Assembly (NCBI GenBank): GCA_963971575.1
Contig: OZ020612.1
Span: 67,949,869 to 68,013,868, forward strand
Direction: 5' to 3'
DNA length: 64,000 bases
Source: Liopterus haemorrhoidalis
Lineage: Eukaryota; Arthropoda; Insecta; Coleoptera; Dytiscidae
Under the pieces are notes generated by a model. It did not search any database, was not told the DNA's origin, and saw nothing but the letters and a program-made list of their open reading frames with translations. This document shows, piece by piece, positions 1 to 11,699 of this stretch. Each line of letters opens with the position of its first letter. Within the stretch, counting starts at the first letter, position 1. The position numbers and the translations under genes are program-made.

Positions 1-129
1 CAGACTATTTTTAACTTCTTCCCATACGGCACAACCATGCGCAAAAGGATTTCGTGACACAATTTCTCGGAGAAGAATAACATCGTCCTCGTATTTAAAT
101 CGTAAACGTTTTTTATCTTTAGCTTGCAT
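1..129 (-). CDS. Myb/SANT-like DNA-binding ORF, 5' end only (probably TE-derived)
   Basis: The minus strand reads ATG at 129 and stays open for 43 codons to the window edge: basic MQAKDKKRLR, then YEDDVILLREIV..NPF....AVWEEV. The acidic start, the LLREI helix and a Trp in the third helix resemble the Myb/SANT-like domains of proteins that accompany PIF/Harbinger transposons and of related domesticated genes. The reading frame is clean. Whether this is a host gene or a transposon accessory ORF cannot be decided from 43 residues. Confidence 0.5.
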   Translation of the reverse strand, partial: MQAKDKKRLRFKYEDDVILLREIVSRNPFAHGCAVWEEVKNSL

Positions 130-381
130 CATTACTCACAAGAACTCACAAGAAAAGTCAACAAATTTTAATTTTGAGGTTAAATTAACAGAAGACCTGT
201 CAAAATTAAGGCGCTTTAAATAAAAAATGCTTTTCCGTTATTTAAATTTTTTTGCCAGGTTTTGTCAAAATACAAGTGATGACCTTTTTTTAGGTCATTA
301 CTTGTATTTTAGAAGTGTGGACCTTTTTTTTTTTAAGTTAACACTGCATTTTGGAAAATAAAGTGCTTTTGCAAACATTTT
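130..381. other. AT-rich non-coding stretch with minisatellite-like motif
   Basis: No gene. At about 280-330 it contains a short copy of the ~40-bp motif GACCTTTTTTT-AGGTCATTACTTGTATTTTAGAAGTG-type sequence described for 33.1, 40.2 and 53.8 kb. Confidence 0.4.
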
Positions 382-1377
382 TTGACTCCGATTTTAGCCA
401 ATATATTGTTTTAGGCTAATTTTGGGGTTAGGATTATGAAAAAAATATTTAAAAAATTCATTCTTTCCTAGTTTTTGAGTTAGAGCTGATTTAGGTCAGT
501 TTTTTGCCTATAGTTCCAAAACTTTTGCCCAAACTTCAAAATGGACCAAATTTTCTTGATCTCTGACCAAAAATGCATTTTTGTACCAATTTTGATAAAA
601 GATAAAAAATTTTTGCTTAAAAATCGAAAAATTCGTAAGGGGTACCCCTTACGATTTTTTCGATTTTTGGCCATTTTCAAGGATTTTGGATTACTGCCCC
701 TACAAAACTTAATAATATGTTTACTTAAGCCCAATTTTTTTCTTAGACTAAACAGTGTAGTAGAATTTTAAAATTTCAAGCCACATATTTATATCCCTAA
801 CCATTTTTTAGTTAGCAATTATCAAAATTTTCAAAAAAAAATTAAAAAAATTAAAAATCTTCAAAAAAATTTTTTTTTCAAAATCTGGTTACAAGTAAAT
901 TAGGACCTCAATATTTCAAAAATTTCAACCGCAGGTCTTTATTGCATTTCGTTTTTGAGATATATCCATGCGAAGATGAATATTTCTATAAATCACGCCA
1001 TATTAAAATTTGTCATAATTTTAAAATACGCAAAACGAGTAAGGCCTCAAATTTTTCCTAGACTTAATAAACTACGAGGAACCCAAAAATTCTAGCGTCA
1101 GGTTGTTTTCTCTAACCGTTTTTGAGTTGTTATTTTTTTAAACTCACAATTTTCACAATTATACCATAAAAAAATTGTCACAATCTCAAAACGCATTAAA
1201 CGATTAAAGCCCCAATTTTTTTCTAGACTAAATAAACTACAAAGAATCCAAAAATTTCAACCGCTGGTCGCTATCTCTAACCATTTTTGAGTTGTGATTT
1301 TTTTTATTTTACAATTTTCACAAATAATGTATATGCCATTCAAAATGTTTTAAACGATTAAAGCCCCAATTTTTTAG
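382..1377. repeat. Degenerate ~165-bp repeat family, copy A
   Basis: Non-coding, very AT-rich repeat also present at 27684-28545 and 45138-45990, and in reverse orientation at about 29580-30450. Its 3' part is a tandem array. Each unit carries GCCCCAATTTTTTTCTAGAC, then AAATAAACTAC, AAAAATTTCAACCGC, TCTAACCATTTTTGAGTTG and a final CACAATTTTCACAAATAATG. Unit starts near 1040, 1209 and 1367 give a spacing of about 158-169 bp. A palindromic kernel AAGGGGTACCCCTT sits near 638-652. Open frames here are short and have no recognisable protein content. Confidence 0.75.
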
Positions 1378-1433
1378 GGTAAGTAATATTTTTGTTTTGA
1401 TCTTTTCTTTTATAAGCCGTGCTTAGTACAGAA

Positions 1434-1752
1434 CAGTGTTTCTCAACAGGTGGTCCGCGGACCACCAGTGGTCCCCAGAAAAAATTTAGTGGTCCGCGAA
1501 AGTTTTTATATGTGTTTTTTGCAGTTTTTTTTTTTTTAATTAAATGCACAATTTTCTATGTAAATAATTTATATTTTGTTTATTTTCTGTAAACTTTCTG
1601 AGATTTTCTACAAATAAAGTAAATGTATTTAGTAGCACATTAAATATATTTGTTTTCTTGCAAAAAATGAACCAACAATTATTATTAGTGGTCCGCTTTA
1701 GAAAATTTTATATTATACTGGTCCGCGGTGCGTTTCTGGTTGAGATACACTG
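1434..1752. mobile_element. Non-autonomous hAT element (MITE), 319 bp
   Basis: Termini CAGTGTTTCTCAAC and GGTTGAGATACACTG are imperfect TIRs. Flanks GTACAGAA (1426-1433) and GTATAGAA (1753-1760) form an 8-bp TSD with one mismatch. The body repeats GGTCCGCGGACC-like motifs and has no coding capacity. Confidence 0.85.
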
Positions 1753-1760
1753 GTATAGAA

Positions 1761-2576
1761 TATAATATGTCCGAGAGGTTGGGGGCCCCTTGCGGATGTG
1801 GGGCCCAGGGCTTAAGCCCTATTAGCCCGTATGTAGATCCGCCACTGTGGACAGTGTTCCAGCTGATAGAAATTGTCGTGATTGGACCACTGTTACTTAA
1901 ATTACTTAAGTCCAATTCCGTTTGTTTAAAATTGTTCACATAACATTCGCGAGAAATTTAAGAATGTTTACGAACAATTAAGCATTATAGTACAATGTTT
2001 GCGTGCCTATAAAGAATTTATACGTTTTGTCTGATTGTTAAAACAGAAAAAAGGATTTTTGAAATTTTTTAAAAATCGCGAAATGTAAAAGGAAGTTATA
2101 AATTTCTATTTTATTACAAGAATAATTATATAATTAATTATACAAGACAATTATTCTCACGTGGTACCTAAAGAAAAGAGTTTAATTTTCAATTACGGCA
2201 TAAACAAATTTTTGTAATAAAAAAATCAAATATTTAAAATAAAGATTTAAAATGAACTATTCACAGATCTATTTGAAACGTAGTGAGTATGTCTACAAAT
2301 AATGGCAAATGTCGGAAATAATATAAAATTTGCGATCTAAGCACAATCCCTTATTAAAGTCACTGGATTATCGTACAACCCTTGTATATAAAGTAAGGGT
2401 TCGCGCATAATGAAGCTGGTTGCTGGTAGCTGTCTGTCAGCGCTTGCGAAGGTCAACCTGTAAGCTGGAATATGCTATATGTTATCAATTATACTGCGCT
2501 TAGTAAAGGCTGGTGCTAGTTTCTCAAAACCAGCACGAACCAGCGTCAGTAACAAACTACCAGTAACTAGCAACAC
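1761..2576. other. Intergenic, hAT-like tail plus unassigned sequence
   Basis: 1779-1845 looks like the 3' tail of another hAT MITE (GGGGGCCCC ... GATCCGCCACTG). The rest is unassigned AT-rich sequence with no gene. A palindrome-rich segment with CTGGTGCTAG and ACCAGCA motifs lies at 2410-2570. Confidence 0.35.
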
Positions 2577-2579
2577 TAT

Positions 2580-3600
2580 CGGGTCTATTCTGTATCTTAA
2601 AAAGTTAAAAATTAACCTCAAGGTCGAAGTTAAAAAATTTTAACCACGCTTTACAATATTTTGTTATTCTGTAACTCTATGACGTTTAAATTTTAACCTC
2701 GATGTGGTTAATTCAGTAGGTTATAATCGGAATTTTAACTCCAGCCAAATACATGGCGTTAACTTTTAACCAGCTGTAATTTTAACCTCTAAACATCAAA
2801 TAGCCAGAAAAAAATGCATTTTTAGAATTAATCATGGCAAGTCTGTTTATTTGAAACCAATTATTACTAAAAAAAATATAGTTGAAATAAAAAAATATAT
2901 AAAAATGCTTTTTAGGAGATCAGTTCGAATTAAAGAAAGGCAACTGCGTGATATGAGAGACCCTTTACCTGAAAAAACATTTTAAAATATTTTTATTTGT
3001 TTAAAACTTGTACGGAATATCTCGTTTTACAAATGTTGTTTGAAAATCCGAGAAGAACCAAAAGATTTCCCAATATATTGCAAGTAAATATTTAAAAATT
3101 TTAAATTGTGATAATTTTATAAATTTTGATTTCTCTGTTTGTTTAAAAATAAAAATAAGGTAAACATAACCTGAAAATAAAAGTAATACAGAAGAAAGAA
3201 AAGAGATAAAAAATATTGATACATTTGCATGTTATAGTAATATTATATTATTTACTTTCTGCACCCATAATTATTTATGTATAAAAAAATAAAAAACGCA
3301 AATATTGTACATTTGCGCAGTATAGATTTATAATATTAGATCGTTGTTGATTCACGATTCAACCATAACACATGTTTACATTAAATCAACACTTACACAA
3401 GCCAAATACCTTTCCTTGTAGATAATTTCACAACACAATTTTAACTATAAGGTTAAAAAATTAAAACTTAACGCTTGGGTTATAACCTGAGATACAGAAT
3501 AAGAAACAAGTTAAAATTTTAACGCCTAGTTAAAATGTTACTTTTTAACCATTATTTTTAACCTAATCTTTTTAACAACAAAAGATACAGAACAGACCCG
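2580..3600 (+). mobile_element. Decayed PIF/Harbinger-like DNA transposon, 1021 bp
   Basis: TIRs CGGGTCTATTCTGTATCTT and AAGATACAGAACAGACCCG lie at the ends, with TAT directly repeated at 2577-2579 and 3601-3603 as a 3-bp TSD. Inside, an ATG at about 2905 opens a 26-codon frame to a TAA (MLFRRSVRIKERQLRDMRDP), resembling the extreme N-terminus of Harbinger-type transposases. A second phrase NPRRTKRFPNILQVN near 3045-3085 is also protein-like. The copy is heavily deleted and cannot encode a transposase. Confidence 0.75.
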
Positions 3601-3604
3601 TATG

Positions 3605-3745
3605 CGCGTACCCTAAGAACCCTTCTTTAAAATACACTTGTGCCATTGATCCAATAACTTCCGAATTCCTGTCGACAAAAATCTTTTGGTTGCCGACGCA
3701 GCCAATTTTGCACTGATCCATCATTTCCTCATTAAAGTCAAATCT
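3605..3745 (-). pseudogene. Mariner-like transposase fragment
   Basis: The minus strand reads DFNEEMMDQCKIGCVGNQK, then a frame-shifted DFCRQEF. Compared with the related copy at 4835-4965, this is the C-terminal region of a mariner-family transposase (VQNWLRRQPKDF-type motif). It is broken and short. Confidence 0.45.
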
Positions 3746-4834
3746 CTTGCCACTCAAGAATGTTACTAATATTTAAAATCCCAGTCAACTCCTTCCCACA
3801 TATTCGCCTGTTGTTCCGGACGAGTTACTCAATTTTTTTTTCCACAAAATTCAAAATAGACGCTGAATGGGAAGCATTCCGCAAGTTTGACGGTTTCCAT
3901 CCTGGAAGGCAATTGCACCAATCAAAGACTGTTCTGAGTGATAAATATTTCTTCAAACTGTTGTCTCTGATGAATTTCAGTCGCTTTTACACCTTCATCG
4001 AAAAGATATTTAATAATTACAAGATATGCAACCTAATTTTAAACATCGTTGGACGTTAACGTTAATAAAACTGGCATTATTGATACAGACAAATTAAAAT
4101 AATTTGTGGTATTAGCTAACATGCCTATGATGAATATAAAACTTTTATTGCATTTATTCCATTTGACTTAACAAACCCCACTATCTGGTTATTACTATTG
4201 CATATATTACTGGAATAAATAATTGTTGGATTTGCCTGAATTCCGTGTAGTAAATGGATGAACCAAGATGATCGTTATTAATGACCTCTTCCTTCGTTAA
4301 TTTACCGTTGTGTTTGCTCCACTTGGTGCTTTATTAATTTGGTTAACGAGTTGAATTATTAAAGTGTTACTGTATAAGTCGGTTTGAACTGAACTCGCCT
4401 CGCTTAGCAAACTAGAAATTTCTACTATGCGTTTTATTTGCCAATGAGTATGATACCGCTATATTACATCCACCAACTTGTTACACCAGACACCGCATAA
4501 CATACAAAACTTATAACTATTTGCAAGGATGTCCGTTAATAAGCACTTCTCAAACTATCAAATGTATACTTCATTTCTCTGACAAAATGGGTCAAGAAGA
4601 TTAAGATATGTGGAAGATAAATAACAGACTACTTCTAGCAGATGATCACATAAAATGTGAAGATGTGAAATGTAAATTCTCACATATTTCAGAGTTTAGC
4701 AGGTAGTTTGTGAAGAAAGCCCACAAAGGGTCCGATTGCAAAATGAAAATACATAATTTTTTTGTGTGAATTCTGGTACATTTTAGGTTTTTGTTGGTAG
4801 TAAGTGAAAAAAACTCACAGAGTCCCCTGTGAGT

Positions 4835-4965
4835 TTTTTCCACTCCTTTAAAATACACCTGTGCCATTAGATAACTTCCGAATTCCTGTCGACAAAAATC
4901 TTTTGGTTGCCGACGCAGCCAATTTTGCACTGTATCCATCATTTCCTCATTAAAATCAAAGTAAT
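4835..4965 (-). pseudogene. Mariner-like transposase C-terminal fragment
   Basis: Minus-strand phrase NEEMMDTVQNWLRRQPKDF resembles the conserved C-terminus of mariner transposases (VQxWLRxQPKxFF..GI). The segment is closely similar to 3605-3745. The flanking AACTCACAG(G/A)G..CCCTGTGAGTT forms an inverted repeat at 4808-4840. Confidence 0.5.
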
Positions 4966-5142
4966 TTTAGGTTTTTGTTGGTAGTAAGTGAAAAAAACTC
5001 ACAGGGGACTCAATTGGAAGATGAGGGCGCCACAAATATTGATGAAAAGTGTGAATTCTCGCTCATTTCGGGTATTCGTAGGTAGTAAATGAAGAAGATT
5101 ATTAGAATGCCTCATTTATATCAGAATAGTACCTTACATCGA

Positions 5143-5520
5143 CGAGATCATACCCAACGAGCAAGCTGGCTTCAGAAGTTGACTTCTACTGCGTACTTAT
5201 TCGCGGTAACAAATTTTGTTGAGACTGGTTTCTAGAGAGGCCTGTAAACCTCTGTGGTCTTTCTTGATCTATCTTTGGAATATGGCAATTACTTGCCCAG
5301 AATATGTTAAGTAACCGTCTAATAACATCTATTGTAAAACAAGTAGTATGATCACCGTTAAGAATGGCTTACCTCAAGGCTCTGTGTTGGCTCCACTACT
5401 TTTCAATTTGTATACCAGCGATTTACCTAAAACTTGTTCTAGGAAATTCATCTATGCTGATAACTTGACACTTGTAACGCAACATCCAAACATGGTCAAT
5501 GCAAGTCAGGCGCGCACACA
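5143..5520 (+). pseudogene. LINE (jockey-like) reverse transcriptase fragment
   Basis: EIIPNEQAGFR at 5143-5175, then NGLPQGSVLAPLLFNLYTSD (about 5363-5422) and FIYADN (about 5450-5467) are motifs of non-LTR retrotransposon reverse transcriptase. The catalytic YADD reads YADN here, and stops and frameshifts separate the motifs, so the fragment is dead. It is followed by another insertion beginning CAGGCGCGCACACAG at 5507. Confidence 0.8.
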
Positions 5521-5764
5521 GAAAATTAATCTGGGGGGGGTCCAATTCGAAAAAATATCCGTAAAATAATACAAATATACAATTGTTTTTTTTTTACGGA
5601 GAGGAGTGGGCTCTTATTTTTTTAATTTTGATTATATTTTAATTTTTATTAATAAAAAGGTGATTTTCTATTTTCTTTTGCTTGGTTTGTATTAAATAAG
5701 TATATGATTTTTCTATTCCTGGGGGGGGGTCTGGACCCGAGGACCACCCCCTTGTGGGCGCGCC
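5507..5764. mobile_element. Probable hAT-like MITE interrupting the LINE fragment
   Basis: Starts CAGGCGCGCACACAG and ends TTGTGGGCGCGCC, an imperfect inverted repeat. The subterminal G-runs (GGGGGGGGTCC ... CTGGGGGGGGGTC) are typical of these elements. No clear TSD was found. Confidence 0.5.
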
Positions 5765-7240
5765 ATAATATATCCCGTATTGTAATTATCAATTATTGTA
5801 GCTTCTTATACGATTAATAATTAGTGAAAGAGGTCCATATAGGACCCAAATATTGGATATTTGGGACATAAATTTGGTTTATGGACCGTGGGTTATACCT
5901 ACGAAATCCCAAAAGTAAAAGGTTGCTGGTTATAGTGGTTATGAAACGTTGGAAGTAAGATCATTTGGTCAGTGGAAAAAAACAGTTTAAAATTTATATA
6001 TAATACTTGGCTATTTTGAGTTGTAGTATACGAAAATGAATTTCTAAAATGGCTTTTGATGAGATTTTGATTGAATACGTAAACATTTTGAGGTGTTCTG
6101 TTTTAATATGTTTAATGTAAAACGATTGCAGTACATAAACGTGAGAATGTCCACTTTTTCACTTTGTTTCCTTTTTAATTATCATATTACGTTAGAAATT
6201 ATTTTGAAAATATTTTATATTTGCATCCGTAAGACCAGTTTTATATCAGGTTGCTATGCAAAATATCAATAACTATACAGTACTGTTAACTGCATACAAA
6301 CGAACAAAAACAAACACGAGTGAAGAGAATGAACAAAAATTGTCGATGCTCGTCTACAGTCGGATTTTTTGACGTAGAATGCGTCTATCCTTTCGTTCCA
6401 GTATTTGGTCCCTCGATAAAAGTGCTTTTTCCACGAGAACTGGCTAGTGATGGCATGGTGTATGCGCCAAGTAATGACGTCAACCCAATAGAAATTCTAC
6501 TTACAGGCGGTTCTACGTCCGTTGCTTAGCAACGAAACAACTGTACGAATTCTTGTTACTACAAATGCGACGTCACTGGACAGATCTCATGGGAAGAGCA
6601 CTGTAGATAGTGTGATTATGTTCCATGTTGCTCGCTTATGTTCGTTTGGACTCGTGCTCACCTATCGAATGCATATATTCATATGAATATTTATAGGAAG
6701 TTAATATTTATGCAAATATATTAATAATTAAAAATAGTGAGATTCATATTTTGTATTTATATAATTTTACGAAACATTTAAATTAAGTTAGGAACATAAA
6801 ATGTTAGTTTTCACTTTTTTGAATGATGTTCGTGTGTTAATATAAATATAATGAGAATGTTTGACAATGAAGGCTCGTCTCAGTTCATTATTTGATGAGT
6901 TATTAATGGAAAAAAAACAACATATTATTAAAAACAACAGAGACAACAATTTAAGAAACTATTGTTGTCTAACATGTGTGAAGAGAAAGTTCAAAAATGA
7001 AATTATAATTTGGAGTTTCAGATTTGTCTCAAAATATGAGAGTCGTCCAAAAAGTAAATAGCGTTTGGATATCACTATACTCTGTTCAAAATCAAGAAGT
7101 AGTAACCATGCAAAAAAAATTCCTGCTTTTTCTCAAACCCCCAAAAACGTTATCAAGTTGATTTAGTTTTAATTTTTTTAAATTTTTGATATTGCAATTG
7201 GATGAGATTGGATGTTGAATTATAAATTAAATTATTAAAT
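5765..7240. other. No recognisable gene
   Basis: AT-rich intergenic sequence. Short open frames (for example 6320-6529) match nothing I recognise. A repeat phrase AGTGAAAGAGGTCCATATAGG near 5823 recurs, diverged, at about 12631. Confidence 0.4.
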
Positions 7241-7249
7241 TTTTAATCA

Positions 7250-7375
7250 TTTCTGGTGATATTTGAGGCCATGAGGAGATCTACTTATATACTGGAAATA
7301 TTTCAATTATCGCAATCGCTTATCAACAAAAGTGTATTTAACAAAAACCTTACGAAGTACGGGCACGCCAGCTAG
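7250..7375 (+). mobile_element. Helitron 3' end
   Basis: The last ~120 bp match the 3' part of the Helitron at 42055-43145, ending ACGGGCACGCCAGCTAG followed by T, the CTRR-T terminus of Helitrons. The 5' boundary cannot be seen; the copy may be truncated. Confidence 0.7.
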
Positions 7376-8120
7376 TACTTTTATATTATTCTTATTTGAA
7401 AATGTAAATGTGTTCTTATTATTAGTGAATGTATTTTTATAATGTTGGCCAACACTCCCACTTTCATTGTTTATTACGTTAATTCATTAAATATTATTTA
7501 TGAAATCGACTCGTCGTTTCAGTAAATTTATTTTGCAATAAACTGCAACTGATTTAAAAATATTGTTAACTGGGTGAGCTTCAGCATTTATATCAAGATA
7601 ACCTTCACTAAATATGTCACTTAGACTTTTCAAATATTGCAAACATTTCATAACTATTACAGAATTTGAAATAAATAAATAAATAAATAAAAATAAACAA
7701 TCAGCTCTCTTTTTGGACACTGTTATTTGAGTTGACTATTGACCTCACTCCCACATCTATCTTACTCTATTAAGTATCAGGTTAACAGTGCGTAACTTCA
7801 CATTTTGCCGTAGGAGAACACTCACCCGCATTGCTGCCTTGCCTCAAAATCAACTTGACGAATTTTACTGGGACTTTTCATGCATCTGCCATACAGGCGC
7901 TATGTTGCTACAAGTGATTACCATTTATTCCACCATCTCATAGACTTTCTTATTTTACAGAGTTCTATTTTGCAGAGTTAGAGAAATCATACTTTATTGA
8001 AAGGCTTAAAGAAGTAATATCGTTGGGCAAAATGTATCAAACTAAAAGAAGACTATGTTGAAAAATAAGTCACATTTTGGTAAAAATAATCTTTCGTTTA
8101 CAAGTCACTGACTTATTAAA
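7376..8120. other. No recognisable gene; simple repeat
   Basis: AT-rich sequence with an (AAAT)n microsatellite near 7670-7693. No coding or TE structure was recognised. Confidence 0.35.
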
Positions 8121-8128
8121 CACCTCTT

Positions 8129-9455
8129 CAGGGACGTAGCCAGGATTTCAGCTGGGGGGGGGGGGCAAAAATAACAAAATATTCTAAATTGGTCGGTACG
8201 ACCTTAATTACATGGCTTGGGTAGAAAATAACAGCGTTCTAGGTCAGGGGTCGGCAACCTTTCAGTGACAAAGAGCCAAATCTATATTGAAAAAAAAAAC
8301 ACAATAACATGGAAGAGCCGCTAAAAAATATCTGCTATATTTAAGAAAAAAACGTAAAAATTATTTATTTGTTTTAAAATAATCAAGTATTACAATAAAT
8401 TAATATTTATTTATACATTTAGTTTGTGATATCTATTGTAGTTGCCAGTATATTACAATATAATATATTTTTTTAATGGGACGATTGCTCCTGTATAGTG
8501 TTCTATAAGACTTCAATATTTGGTGAATATACAGTAATCTTTAACTTAAGGCAGCACTCTAGTTTCAGGTCAGTAAGATTACTTCTTAACTGACTCTTAA
8601 TTTCATATGTGAAAAGATTTGCTTACAGTAATATGTGGATCCGAAAATTGTCACTAGCCCAAAAGCATAATTTTTTAAAAGATTGAACGATTCTGGAAGA
8701 CGATTCCAAGCTTCGAAAAGAACTTTATCTACATTTTGAAGATTGCGAATTTCGGTCCACTTATGCTGAAAAGATAAAATTCACTTTTTTCTTTCTAAAT
8801 TTTCCAGTTCAGAATTAAGTTTTAAGAATATGTAATTCCATAAACCTTTGGATTTCAAATCCACTAATTGAAGGTGATAAATGTAATTGCTACATATCTA
8901 CTTCAATTGGTTTTGTCAAAAAAGCTAGTGTAGCTTTATATTTTCTAAACTCTTTAAATCTATCTCGAAAAGCTTCTTGCAAGTTAACAATAGTTTGAGC
9001 AAAAAAAAAAAAAATTGCAGTAATAACATGTTTTTGCACGTAAATCATTCACAAATACAGATAACTTTTTTTTCGAAACAAATAACTTCTTCTAAAAGGG
9101 AATATGCAGTAGCTCGGGGAATTACCGGGCGTGAATTGCACCGTAAAACATTCTGAAAAATACAAAACCTGTACAGTACAGGCAGAAAGTTGAAAATTAA
9201 AAAATAGATTATATTAAAATAAAAACCAGCAAATTTTCAAAGAGCCACAAAATTTTCTAAAAGAGCCGCAGTTTGCCGACCCCTGTTCTAGGTTTTTTGT
9301 AGTATATTAAATAATAAAAGTCTGGTAAATTTATAAATTTTCTTCACCTCTGGTGAAGAAAACTTCTAACAATCTAAATTATATTTTATATAAGGTAAAC
9401 TATCCTGGGGGGGGGGGGGCAAATGCCTCCTATGCCCCCCCTGGCTACGTCCCTG
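8129..9455. mobile_element. Outer hAT-like MITE, split by a second hAT
   Basis: TIRs CAGGGACGTAGCCAGG and CCTGGCTACGTCCCTG are perfect over 16 bp. The TSD CACCTCTT is identical at 8121-8128 and 9456-9463. Subterminal poly-G tracts abut the TIRs. Its interior is interrupted at 8245-9285, so it is the older of the two insertions. Confidence 0.9.
8245..9285 (-). mobile_element. Nested hAT transposon with decayed transposase
   Basis: Starts CAGGGGTCGGCAACC and ends TTTGCCGACCCCTG, with identical 8-bp TSDs TTCTAGGT (8237-8244 and 9286-9293). On the minus strand (about 9010 down to 8490) a decayed transposase is readable in pieces: NLQEAFRDRFKEFRKYK, then after stops LPESFNLLKNYAFGLVTIFG, STYYCKQIFSHMKL and NLTDLKLECCLK. 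This pattern (IFGSTYxCxQxFSxMK..LTDxxL) is the C-terminal region of GTF2IRD2/ZBED5-like hAT transposases, the Buster group (family knowledge). Several stops show it is inactive. Confidence 0.9.
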
Positions 9456-9463
9456 CACCTCTT

Positions 9464-10399
9464 GTATTAACAATAAACAAAGTTTTCATTGAAATTTGTA
9501 GGTTTTCATGTTATTTCGTAAAACTGATAATAAAAAAGTTTTCCATCTAGATATGTTTAGATCACGATGAAAAGTCTGTGTGATACTTATTTATTATTAT
9601 TATTTTTATTAATTTATAAATGAGGGCGGTAGTTAGTTTAGTTCGCGCAATTGACGTTTTGTGGCGACCGTTAAGAGCTATTATACTAACGCCATGCCAA
9701 CTAATTAAATAGTAGTCACATGTTAAGGTAAGCACCTTAGCCTATTTTATGTTTTTTACTTACGACTTGTCTGACACTTGGCCACTCGACCGATAAACTG
9801 CATTATTAACATATTACGGTTAACAAATCCATTATAATTTAGTTTAAACAAATAAACGAAACACAACAGTGTGCTCTCACATATAAGTATCATATTAACG
9901 TTAATGTGAAGTAAATTACCATTTCTGGTTAACCAATTTCAACTAGAAAAGGGAGTGACAGAAACATGTATTTTCATGTCTACATCCCTAAGTTGACGAT
10001 AGCGGCGACTTGAATGAAAAAAACAGGCAATAAAGTAGCAGGGGGCCTGCTGGGCCAACCCTAAGTGCATGCACCCTAAATGACTAATGCTTTAAACTAA
10101 TTATCCTTAAATTTATGAAAAGGAATTTTTAAAATGCTCTGCTAAATCAATTAAGCGTGTGTGGTCTTTTCTAAAAATTCAAAATGTTAGTACTTTGTTG
10201 TAAATCAGGCGGTCACGGACTTGAGCTCCCCCCAAACACTAAATAAACACGCTTTTAAGGGACACGTTTAATTTTATAATTGACGTGAGCCGCCCGAAGA
10301 AAAAAAAAAAAAGGTTCTGAGTAAAAATAATATTAATTTTATTTATTTTTATATTTATTTATTTTATTTTTACTCATTTTTTTATATTTCATAGACATT

Positions 10400-10432
<33 letters not shown>

Positions 10433-10820
10433 GACATTATACTTTCATTCATACTTTTATAATTATAATTTATTATTGTTAAACGACATTCTACTGTTAT
10501 ATACACTTATATTATATATCCTATTGTAGCTCCGATGAAAAATAAATCTTATTCGTAACTTGTCAGCTGATTTGATTGGTTTTCATTGTTGTCCGAAACC
10601 CGTACAACCTCTTTCTTTAATAAAAATAATGCAACATAATCAACAAATAATAACACTTCACTCAATAAGTCTCCGGTCTGACATATATATGGCAACACTG
10701 TTGACAGACGCATATGATTTCTGGATAGTACCAACCTTCAAACGATACGTGTGAAAATTTCATGATATTCTGACAATTAGTTTAGAGGTAACAGTGGTTT
10801 TAGTGACTCCAGTTTTGTAA
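9464..10820. other. No recognisable gene
   Basis: AT-rich intergenic DNA with (TTTA)n-rich low complexity at 10330-10430. No coding exon was recognised. Confidence 0.35.
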
Positions 10821-10825
10821 TTTTC

Positions 10826-10976
10826 AAAAGAATTGATAAAAAAGAATTTCGTGTGTTGATTAAACATTGTTTTTTGATGGGAAAAAATACTGTTGAAGCC
10901 AAACAGTGGCTTGATAAGCGTTATAGAGACTCTGCGCCAGATAAATCAACTATTACTGATTGGTATGCTGAATATA
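10826..10976 (+). pseudogene. Mariner transposase N-terminal HTH fragment
   Basis: Reads KRIDKKEFRVLIKHCFLMGK, then NTVEAKQWLDKRY.DSAPD.STITDWYAEYK. This is the paired-like HTH_48 region of mariner transposases (family pattern EFRxxIKHxFLxGK..E....LD..Y.DSAPS.STV..W.AEFK). It stops abruptly after EYK and no catalytic domain follows. Confidence 0.8.
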
Positions 10977-11088
10977 AATTAATTAATTAATTTTAATTTT
11001 TTTAATTTTAGGAGCGTTGTAATGAATGTATCACTCTTGAAAGAGAGTATGTAATGAATAAAGTCGAATTTCTAAAAAAAAATCTCAA

Positions 11089-11276
11089 TCAGGATTATTA
11101 AAAATGTCAGAAAAAGTAACACAGTAAAGTATATATCAGCTGTGGCCACCACAGGACTGACCGCCATCACAAATAACTTGCATAAAATACATTCTAGCAG
11201 CAGAGTAGAAATAACTTGGCCTAATATTTTCTAACAGAGATATTATTTATCATGACCATGGAAACGTTAAATAAAA
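11089..11276. repeat. Dispersed repeat shared with 53698-53835 (inverted)
   Basis: The stretch from GTGGCCACCACAGGACTGAC (about 11142) to CCATGGAAACGTTA (about 11271) recurs as its reverse complement at about 53698-53835. Its first part (TCAGGATTATTAAAAA) recurs at about 49158. The TE family is unassigned. Confidence 0.65.
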
Positions 11277-11574
11277 GCAAGAAAAAATAGGTACTTAAAA
11301 AAAATCTAAAAATTTAAAAAAAATATTTTGTTTTATCAAAAACTTTTCAAATAAATGTTGTTAGTTATTGCTTTTATAGCAACTTTTGTTAAATATTTTT
11401 TTTCGAAATATTTTTCTGTTGCTAAATATTCGCAAAAATCTTAAAATCAACACGAGTAAACTCCCATTTTTAGTCAACCGATTTTTACCAAAAGTTGATC
11501 AACTTGTGCCATTGATGTCAAAAGCTTAAATATGAAGTTTCATAAAAATCATTTTAGCCGAATTTGCTATGCAC

Positions 11575-11600
11575 GTGTACACAGACAGACGGACGGACAC

Positions 11601-11638
<38 letters not shown>

Positions 11639-11658
11639 GGACAGACTGACAGACATCA
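11575..11658. repeat. (ACAG)n microsatellite
   Basis: An ACAGACAGACGGACGG-type tract of about 80 bp lies in a TE-tail context (preceded by TTTCATAAAAATCATTTTAG). The open frame across it is an artefact of the repeat. Confidence 0.9.
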
Positions 11659-11699
11659 TACTAAAAATAGTCAAAACGTTCTGTAGGGACCTCAATTCG

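Noticed and set aside
382..1377. Regular repeats that could suggest a CRISPR-like array
   Set aside because: Units are ~165 bp, degenerate and contiguous without unique spacers, and the genome is eukaryotic.
6320..6529. 69-codon open frame with three Cys and many hydrophobics
   Set aside because: No recognisable family, and neighbouring sequence is non-coding. The two TGACGT-type sites nearby are not enough to call a promoter.
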